In this document: positions 58,172 through 64,000 of the stretch, one piece after another
Position numbering within the stretch: position 1 is the stretch's first letter
Layout: the number at the start of each line of letters is the position of its first letter
Assembly (NCBI RefSeq): GCF_013364275.1
Contig: NZ_CP054932.1
Coordinates: 6,200,001-6,264,000, forward strand
Direction: 5' to 3'
Source: Actinomadura sp. NAK00032
Lineage (GTDB): Bacteria; Actinomycetota; Actinomycetes; Streptosporangiales; Streptosporangiaceae
DNA: 64,000 nucleotides
Notes under the pieces: generated by a model
The model's input: only the letters and a program-made list of their open reading frames with translations
Database searches by the model: none
Told to the model about the DNA's origin: nothing
Position numbers and translations under genes: made by a program

Positions 58172-58489
58172 GACGCCGGTCTTCGGGTCATCGGCGGCCA
58201 CCGGCGGCGACGGCGTTGGGGTCGAGCGCGAGTGCACCGACCCCGCCCCGCCGCCCGGCTGCATGATCATCAGTGCCGTGACCAATCTCGTCCGCGGAGG
58301 TGAAACGGGAACTCCGCGACCGGCGGGAGGCGAGCAGGCGGGCCTTCAACGACCGGATCGGCGACCTGGCGATGGCGGCCTGGCCCGGCTGACCCCGCCA
58401 CCCCTTCGATCCTGGACGCCGGAGGTGGTCCGGGTGGGGTGTGCCGATGCGGCCGCTCGCGTCTCGCTCGGCTCGAAGGCCGTGCTGGG
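58172..58489. other. Intergenic stretch with a possible short coding remnant
   Basis: A 30-codon plus-strand frame near 58300-58391 ('VKRELRDRREASRRAFNDRI...') has gene-like codon use but no family or ribosome site. Otherwise nothing is recognisable. Confidence 0.35.
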
Positions 58490-60098
58490 TCAGCGGTAGC
58501 GGTTGAGAGCGTCGCGGTGCTGCTGGAGTGCGGGTGACATCGCGACGCGGGGCTCTTGCATGAGGTTGCGGGCCATGGGGCCGGCCGCCTTCTCGCCCTT
58601 GCCGAACGCCTCGGCGATGTGTTCGGCGTGGGCGGGTTTGAGGCTTTCGCCGAACGGCGCCTCGTAGGGGTCGGTGACCGCTTCGACCAGGCACGGCCCC
58701 GGCTCGGCCATGGCCTGCTGGAACACGTCCGCGGCGTCGGCAGGATCCAGGAGGCGGACGGCGTTCAGCCCGCACGCTCGGGCGACCGAGGCGAAGTCGA
58801 CGGGGTGCAGTTCGCACCCGTGCTGGGGGTTGCCGAGCAGCGCGGTCTGCTCCCACACCTCCAGGGCCAGGGAGTCGTTGCGCAGCACCACGACCTTGAC
58901 GGGCAGGTCGTACTGGGCGAGCGTGGCCAGTTCGCCCAGGCCCATGGACAGCGAGCCGTCGCCGGTGAAGGCGATGACCGGCCGGTCGGGATGGGCGATC
59001 TGCGCGCCGATCGCGTAGGGCAGCGCGGCCCCCATGGTGCACAGGGTGCCGGAGAAGGAGTAGCTCATCCCCCGGCGCAGCATCAGCCGGCCGCCCCAGG
59101 CGGTGACGGTTCCGGCGTCGCCGGTGATGATCGCGTCATCGGGCAGGGCCTTGGACAGTTCCCAGGTGACCACCTGCGGGCGCATCGGGGTGCCGGACGA
59201 GGCGGCCTGCTCGCCGACCAGCCGCCACCAGTCGCGGTAGGTCCGCTGCGCCCGTTCCAGGAAGGACCGGTCGGCCTTGTGCTCCAGGTGCGGGAGGAGC
59301 GCGTCCAGTACCCCTTCGGCATGACCGACGAGGCCGACTTCGACCGGGTAGCGCATGCCGATGCGGTCGGCGTTCAGGTCGATCTGCACCCCGCGCGCCT
59401 GCCCGGGCTCGGGCCAGAAGTCGTAGTACGGGGTGGACGAGCCGACGATCAGGAACCCGTCGCAGTCCTCGAACGCCTCGTGGGAGGCGCGCGTGCCGAT
59501 CAGCCCCATGCCGCCGGTGGTGTAGGGGCTGTCGTCGGGCACGCAGTCCTTGCCGAGACCGGCCTTGACGATCGGCGCGCCCAGCGCCTCGGCGACCCGC
59601 TCCAGCGTCTCGCCGGCGCCGCGCGCGCCCGCACCGGCGCAGATCGCCACCTTCCGGCAGGCGTTGAGCACCGCGGCGGCCCGGCGGATCTGCTCTAGCG
59701 GCGGCACCACCGTGAACGGCTGGGCGGCCAGGGACGCGTGCCCGGGCACGTTCTTGTCGGAGACCGTGTCCTGCTCCATCGTCCAGGACTGGACGTCGAT
59801 CGGGATCGCCAGATGGGAGGGCGTGCGGTTCATCAGCGCCGACCGCACCGCCAGGTCGGTCGCGGTGATCGCGTGGGCCGGGCCCATGACCCGTTCGGAG
59901 AACGGGCACGCCCCCTCCAGCAGCCGGTCGGACGGCAGATCCTGCAGGAAGTGGGAGCCGATCGTGTCGTGGTAGGACAGACCGGTGACGGCGATGACCG
60001 GCGACCGTCGACCCGTGCGTCGTACAGCCCGTTGAGCAGGTGCACCGCGCCGGGACCGGCGGTGGCCACGCACGCGGCCGCCCGCTCCCCGACAATGC
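58490..60098 (-). pseudogene. TPP-dependent enzyme (pyruvate oxidase/acetolactate synthase-like), 5' truncated and frameshifted
   Basis: The reading frame from about 60003 to the stop at 58490 encodes some 500 residues of a TPP enzyme: 'SPVIAVTGLSYHD', the central FAD/ADP-like domain ('KVAICAGAGARGAGETL'), and the TPP domain with 'IAFTGDGSLSMGLGELAT' and 'VLRNDSL'. The preceding part 'ACVATAGPGAVHLLNGLYDA' is in a different frame, with one base missing at about 60006. The first 70 or so residues, holding the catalytic Glu, are absent before the next gene. It resembles PoxB-like 'thiamine pyrophosphate-requiring' enzymes. A downstream start could give a partial protein lacking the N-terminal TPP domain half. 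Confidence 0.72.
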
Positions 60099-60201
60099 CC
60101 GGGGTCCGCCGCCGGCGCGCCCGCCGTCCACGACCACCATCGGGCGACTCCGGCCGCCACCGTGAAGTCCCAGCCGGCGGCGGAGAACTCGGCTGAGCCG
60201 A

Positions 60202-61200
60202 TCAGATGTGGTGGCGGAGAAGGAGATCGGCGGGGTAGGGGTCGAGGTAGGTCTGCTGAGCCAGGTAGGCGAGGTGCTCGCCTTCGGCGTGGTGGCGCAG
60301 CAGGGCGATCGGGACGCTGAGGGGCGCCTCGCCGCGCTGGTAGGACTCGATCGCGGCCAGGATGTCGCGGCGCCGCGTCGGGTCGAGGTGCGCGCTCAGC
60401 GGGCTGAAGACGTGGAGGAGCGCGTTGGCGTGGCGGCCGCGTTTGGGACGGACGGCGAAGGCCTCGCTGAAGGCGCGGCGGTACTCGGCCTCCAGTTCCT
60501 GGCGCGGCCGGGCGCCCGCCTGGGCGACGATGCGTCCGGTGTCCCGGTAGGCGGCCGGGTCGTGGGAGAGGATCTGCAGCTTGTGGCGGCTGTGGAAGGC
60601 GACCAGGTCGCGGGGGCTCCAGTCGCCGGCGAAGAGTTCGCGGAGCCGCGCGTGGGCGAAGACCCGCTCGACGAAGTGCTCGCGGAGGACGGGGTCGCGG
60701 AGCCGGCCGTCCTCCTCGGCGGGCAGGTGCGGGAGCGCGTCGGTGACGAGGGCGGCGAACACGCCGCGGCCCCGGCGGTCGACCGGCTGCCCGTCGGTGC
60801 GTTCGCCCGGCCGCCCGGACGCGTAGCGCGGCAGGCTCAGCAGCCCGCAGCTCGGCGAGCGTGACTTGAACACGTACCCGTCGACGCCGGCGAGGTCGGG
60901 AAGCCGGTCGTCCGCGAGTCCGGTCATGGCGTCGGTGTGGTCGCAGGTCCGGTCCTTGGTGACGATCCGCCCGTCGCTGAGCAGGCGCAGGGTGGGGCGG
61001 GGCGCCCCGAGGCCGATCTCGATCTCCGGGCAGACGGGCACCCAGTCGACGTGGGCGGCGAGGGCCCCGGTGAGGAACCGGTCGCGGCTGTGGCCGCCGT
61101 TGTAGCGGACGGGCGCGCCCAGCAGGCAACTGGACACCGCCAGCCGGGGCCGCGGACGGTCCCCCGGCGCCGGACCGGGCGGCGGCTTGAGAGAGGGCAC
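60202..61200 (-). CDS. DUF523-DUF1722 fusion protein (TudS-like desulfidase plus YbgA domain)
   Basis: A 332-residue protein. The N-terminal DUF523 has Cys in 'AVSSCLLGAPVRYNGGHSRD', 'VPVCPEIEIGLGAPRP', 'DRTCDHTDA' and 'FKSRSPSCGLL', fitting a [4Fe-4S] enzyme; the family includes TudS thiouracil desulfidases. The C-terminal DUF1722 (YbgA) has 'LVAFHSRHKLQILSHDPAAY' and 'YLAQQTYLDPYP'. Fusions of this kind often lie near photolyase or MerR genes, and a MerR gene lies 2.4 kb away. Start GTG 61200 follows GAGGA. The substrate is uncertain. Confidence 0.88.
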   Translation of the reverse strand: MPSLKPPPGPAPGDRPRPRLAVSSCLLGAPVRYNGGHSRDRFLTGALAAHVDWVPVCPEIEIGLGAPRPTLRLLSDGRIVTKDRTCDHTDAMTGLADDRLPDLAGVDGYVFKSRSPSCGLLSLPRYASGRPGERTDGQPVDRRGRGVFAALVTDALPHLPAEEDGRLRDPVLREHFVERVFAHARLRELFAGDWSPRDLVAFHSRHKLQILSHDPAAYRDTGRIVAQAGARPRQELEAEYRRAFSEAFAVRPKRGRHANALLHVFSPLSAHLDPTRRRDILAAIESYQRGEAPLSVPIALLRHHAEGEHLAYLAQQTYLDPYPADLLLRHHI

Positions 61201-61481
61201 AGGAGGGTCCTCAACCGCCGAAGCCCGCGAGTGGCGCGCGCCTTGACCTGCGGAAGCGCTGTTCCAGGGTCATGCGGACGCGATGCCCGCGAGCACCGTC
61301 GCAAAACTCGCCGGGGACGGCACGCGCGCTCCAGGACCAGGTGCTCGACCACCGCTCCGGGCGGTCGCGCTTGCGCAGGTCAGGAGGGGGTAGGCCGCGT
61401 CCAAGCGGCTTGAGGGCGCGGGCCTGGGCCTCAGTCTTCTTCGCCATGGGCGTCGCCTTGCGCATGGAGGTAACGCAGGTC

Positions 61482-62951
61482 ATGAACCACCGGGGCTTGT
61501 GCCTGGTGACGGGCGCCAGCGGCTATATCGGGGGACGGCTGGTCCCCGAGCTGCTGGACGCCGGCTACAGCGTGCGGTGCATGACCCGTTCGGCGCAGCG
61601 GCTGCGCGACCACCCGTGGGCCGGGCGGGTGGAGGTCGCGCAGGCCGACGCCGCCGACCCGGAGGCCGTCCGGCGCGCGCTGGACGGTGTCGACGTCGCG
61701 TACTACCTGGTCCATGCCATCGGCGGCGCGGGCGGTTTCGCCGGCAAGGACCGGAAGGCGGCGCACTCCTTCGCTCGGGCGGCACGGGACGCGCAGGTGG
61801 GACGCCTGGTCTATCTCGGCGGCATGGACCCGGAGGAGGAGCTGTCGCCGCATCTGCGGTCCCGCGCCGAGGTCGGCCGGATCATGCTCGGCAGCGGCGT
61901 CCCGGCGGTGTGGCTGCGCGCGGCGGTGATCATCGGCTCGGGGTCGGCGTCGTTCGAGATGCTGCGCCACCTCACCGAGCGGCTGCCGGTGATGGTCACG
62001 CCGCGGTGGGTGCACACCCGGATCCAGCCGATCGCGATCCGGGACGTCCTGCACTATCTGGTGGCGTCGGCCGACCTGCCCGCCGAGGTGAGCCGCGGCT
62101 TCGACATCGGCGGGCCGGACGTGCTGACCTACGCGGAGATGATGCACCGGTACGCCGCCGTGGCCGGGCTGCGCCGGCGGCTCATCGTCCCGGTCCCGGT
62201 GCTGAGCCCGGGGTTGTCGAGCCTGTGGGTGGGCGCCATCACGCCGGTTCCCGGCGGCCTCGCGCGTCCGCTGGTGGAGTCGCTGCGCAACGAGGTCGTG
62301 TGCGGCGAGGACGACATCGGCCGGTACGTCCCGCCTCCGCCGGACGGTCCGACCGGTTTCGACCGCTCGGTCGCGCTCGCGCTGCGCCGGGTCCAGCGGG
62401 CCGATGTCGCCACGCGCTGGTCATCGGCGAGCGTCCCGGGGGCGCCGAGCGATCCGTTGCCGACGGATCCGGACTGGGCCGGCGGCAGTCTCTACACCGA
62501 TGACCGGTCGTGCCGGGCGGACGCCCCGCCGGAGCGGCTGTGGGAGGTCGTCGAGGCGATCGGCGGGGAACGCGGCTGGTACTCCTTCCCGGCCGCCTGG
62601 CGGGCCAGGGGCGTCATCGACCGGCTGGTGGGCGGGGTCGGGCTGCGGCGAGGACGCCGGGATCCGCGCCGGCTGCGCATCGGCGAGACAGTGGACTTCT
62701 GGCGTGTCGAAGAGATCGAGCCGGGCCGCCTGCTGCGGCTGCGCGCCGAGATGCGGCTCCCCGGCCCGGCCTGGCTGGAGCTGAGGGTGTCGGAGGAGGA
62801 CGGTCGCGGCCTGCTGGCGCAGCGGGCGCTGTTCCACCCGCGGGGGCTGGCCGGCCACGCGTACTGGTGGGCGTTCCGGCCGTTCCACGACCGCATCTTC
62901 GGAACGATGTGCCGCGGCATCGCCCGCGCGGCCGAGCGGCCCCCGCCATGA
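61482..62951 (+). CDS. NAD(P)-binding SDR protein with C-terminal DUF2867
   Basis: A 489-residue fusion. 'CLVTGASGYIGGRLVPELLDAG' is an extended-SDR Rossmann start, followed by 'VDVAYYLVHAIGG' and 'RLVYLGGMDPEEELSPHLRSR', typical of the NmrA/YwnB-like group. The last 150 residues are DUF2867, a START-like fold ('ERLWEVVEAIGGERGWYSFP', 'LRLRAEMRLPGPAWLEL'). This two-domain architecture is widespread, of unknown substrate. Start ATG 61482 has GGAGGT 10 bases upstream; ATG 61464 is also possible. The 280 bases before it (61201-61481) have no supported gene. It ends 11 bases from the convergent methyltransferase gene. Confidence 0.87.
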   Translation: MNHRGLCLVTGASGYIGGRLVPELLDAGYSVRCMTRSAQRLRDHPWAGRVEVAQADAADPEAVRRALDGVDVAYYLVHAIGGAGGFAGKDRKAAHSFARAARDAQVGRLVYLGGMDPEEELSPHLRSRAEVGRIMLGSGVPAVWLRAAVIIGSGSASFEMLRHLTERLPVMVTPRWVHTRIQPIAIRDVLHYLVASADLPAEVSRGFDIGGPDVLTYAEMMHRYAAVAGLRRRLIVPVPVLSPGLSSLWVGAITPVPGGLARPLVESLRNEVVCGEDDIGRYVPPPPDGPTGFDRSVALALRRVQRADVATRWSSASVPGAPSDPLPTDPDWAGGSLYTDDRSCRADAPPERLWEVVEAIGGERGWYSFPAAWRARGVIDRLVGGVGLRRGRRDPRRLRIGETVDFWRVEEIEPGRLLRLRAEMRLPGPAWLELRVSEEDGRGLLAQRALFHPRGLAGHAYWWAFRPFHDRIFGTMCRGIARAAERPPP

Positions 62952-62962
62952 GCGGCCGGCGG

Positions 62963-63607
62963 TCATGAGGCCGGGCTGGTGGCGAGCACGCAGGCGGCGG
63001 GCGGGTCGAGGTCGAGGGTCTCGACCTGGATGTCGGTGAAGCCGGCCTGGGTGAGCATGTCCTGGAGTTCTCGGGCGGCTCGGGCGGTGGTGTCGCTGGT
63101 GGCGCCGGGGCAGCGGGGCTGGCTGACGAGCGCGATGCGCCCCGCCGGACGCAGCAGGCGGCGCAGTTCGCGGAGCCGCTCCACCGGATCGGGCCAGAAC
63201 CCCGCGGAGTTGACGGCCAGGACGGCGTCGAGTGGATCGCCGAAGCCCGGCAGCCGCTCCACGGACGCCTGCGCGAGGTGCACGCGGCCGGCGCGGACGG
63301 CGGCGGCGTTGCGGCGGGCGGCGTGCCGGACCATGGCCCGCGAGTGGTCGATGCCGAACACCTCGCCCCGGGTGGCGCGGCCGGCGAACGCGGCGATGGC
63401 GATGCCGGGGCCGAAGCCGATCTCGAGTACCCGGTCGGTGGGCCGCACGTCCAGCAGCGACACCGCCCACAGGTTGCGCCGCCGGTTGGAGGGGCGCAGG
63501 GCGAACATCCAGCCGTTCGCCCATCCGACCAGGCCCCGGGGCCGGCGGGCCTGGCCCACCAGATATCCGATCGCGCGCTGCTTGAGAGAGGTACCTGCGG
63601 TCTGCAT
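62963..63607 (-). CDS. Class I SAM-dependent methyltransferase
   Basis: A 214-residue methyltransferase. Motif I is 'VLEIGFGPGIAIAAFA', motif II region 'VFGIDHSRAMVRHA', and 'DAVLAVNSAGFWPDPVERL' is the post-II region. The methyl acceptor is unknown. It starts divergently from the MerR gene across a region with a perfect palindrome, so the MerR protein may control it. Confidence 0.87.
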   Translation of the reverse strand: MQTAGTSLKQRAIGYLVGQARRPRGLVGWANGWMFALRPSNRRRNLWAVSLLDVRPTDRVLEIGFGPGIAIAAFAGRATRGEVFGIDHSRAMVRHAARRNAAAVRAGRVHLAQASVERLPGFGDPLDAVLAVNSAGFWPDPVERLRELRRLLRPAGRIALVSQPRCPGATSDTTARAARELQDMLTQAGFTDIQVETLDLDPPAACVLATSPAS

Positions 63608-63622
63608 GATCGCCAGTCAACG

Positions 63623-63642
63623 ACTTCAAGTACGCTTGAAGT
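63623..63642. promoter_or_regulatory. MerR-type operator
   Basis: ACTTCAAG-TACG-CTTGAAGT is a perfect 8-base inverted repeat with a 4-base centre, extended by one pair on each side (63622-63643). It lies between the divergent methyltransferase and MerR genes, the normal place for a MerR-family spacer-altering operator. Confidence 0.65.
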
Positions 63643-63645
63643 CAA

Positions 63646-64000
63646 ATGAGCGAGCAGCTGACGATCGGGGAGCTGGCGGAACGCACCGGCATCGCCGCGT
63701 CCGCGCTGCGCTACTGGGAGGAACTCGGCCTGCTGCCGGCACCGGCCCGGGTCTCAGGCCGGCGGCGGTATCCGCCGACGGCGGTCGGCCTCGTCGCTGT
63801 GGTCGTGGCGCTGCAGAACGTCGGCTTCACGCTGCGGGAGGTCAAGGCGTTCCTCGCGTCCCGCCCGCCGCCTGGCGACGCCCGGCGGGAGATGTACCGG
63901 CGCAAGCTCACCGAACTGGATCAACGCATCGCCCAGGCCCAGGCCGCGCGCACCGCCATCGCCCACGGCCTGGCCTGCCCGCACGAGGACATCTCCGAGT
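63646..64000 (+). CDS. MerR-family regulator, 3' truncated by window end
   Basis: 118 residues are visible. The N-terminal winged helix is 'LTIGELAERTGIAASALRYWEELGLLPAPARVSGRRRYPPTAVGLVAVV', followed by the dimerisation helix 'EMYRRKLTELDQRIAQAQAA'. The visible end 'GLACPHEDISE' begins a Cys-containing tail, as in redox-sensing or SoxR-like MerR proteins, but the other Cys lie beyond the window. ATG 63646 is 9 bases after TACGCT, so it may be leaderless. A perfect operator-like palindrome lies 3 bases upstream. Confidence 0.88.
   Translation, partial: MSEQLTIGELAERTGIAASALRYWEELGLLPAPARVSGRRRYPPTAVGLVAVVVALQNVGFTLREVKAFLASRPPPGDARREMYRRKLTELDQRIAQAQAARTAIAHGLACPHEDISE

Noticed and set aside
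61211..61483. 90-codon minus-strand frame beginning MTCVTSMRKATPMAKK
   Set aside because: It spans the promoter region of the SDR-DUF2867 gene, with no family or ribosome site.
1..64000. CRISPR arrays, rRNA, tRNA genes, prophage or complete insertion sequences
   Set aside because: No spacer-repeat pattern, no tRNA-like T-loop context, and no transposase, integrase or capsid gene was recognised on reading both strands.

Overview
This 64 kb window is chromosomal DNA from a high-GC actinobacterium. The signs are a very high G+C third codon position, frequent GTG starts, ATGA/GTGA stop-start overlaps, a WhiB-type regulator, an IdeR/DmdR-like iron box, several probable leaderless genes, and a gene block matching the M. 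tuberculosis Rv2249c-Rv2252 arrangement. An Actinomadura- or Streptosporangiales-like organism fits best, but nothing in the window fixes the genus. I saw no rRNA, tRNA or CRISPR array.

1-28.3 kb is dense and looks like ordinary chromosome. It starts with the 3' end of an ABC importer operon (NMT1/SsuA-like binding protein, two permeases, ATPase) linked to a flavin monooxygenase. A TetR-controlled MFS exporter plus SGNH hydrolase follows, with twin operators. Next come a stand-alone family A DNA polymerase, a DUF4234 membrane protein and a metallophosphoesterase, then a divergent lipid/glycerol block (DagK-like kinase and AGPS-like flavoprotein against TetR and GlpD). A sucrase/ferredoxin-like gene lies behind an iron box, then WhiB, a phosphoribosyltransferase, a phosphotriesterase-family protein with degenerate metal ligands, and a YihY membrane protein. 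The sulfate assimilation operon (sulfite reductase, zinc ribbon, CysH, sirohydrochlorin chelatase) is preceded by a short Cys-containing leader peptide and hairpin. A DUF1707 protein and an AidB-like flavoprotein close this part.

28.3-43.6 kb is accessory and partly decayed. It holds a SUKH (SMI1/KNR4) gene broken by two frameshifts, a duplicated locus with one long copy and one internally deleted copy, a LuxR-type two-component system facing a membrane protein, a VOC/YciI pair, SDR and amidohydrolase remnants, a nitroreductase, a RidA protein, a MarR-MFS-DUF1330 group, and a SET-domain remnant.

43.6-54.5 kb holds the most unusual feature: four consecutive minus-strand genes for proteins of about 1141, 803, 1238 and 413 aa. 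The first resembles DUF6603 proteins and the last has Ig-like folds. They form one apparent operon of unknown function, with no signal peptides or clear membrane segments, and are the best candidate for an undescribed system.

54.5-64 kb carries an Fe/Mn superoxide dismutase behind a Nur-like box, an XRE regulator opposite an NAD(P)H quinone oxidoreductase, a truncated and frameshifted TPP enzyme, a DUF523-DUF1722 protein, an SDR-DUF2867 protein, a methyltransferase, and a MerR regulator cut by the window end.
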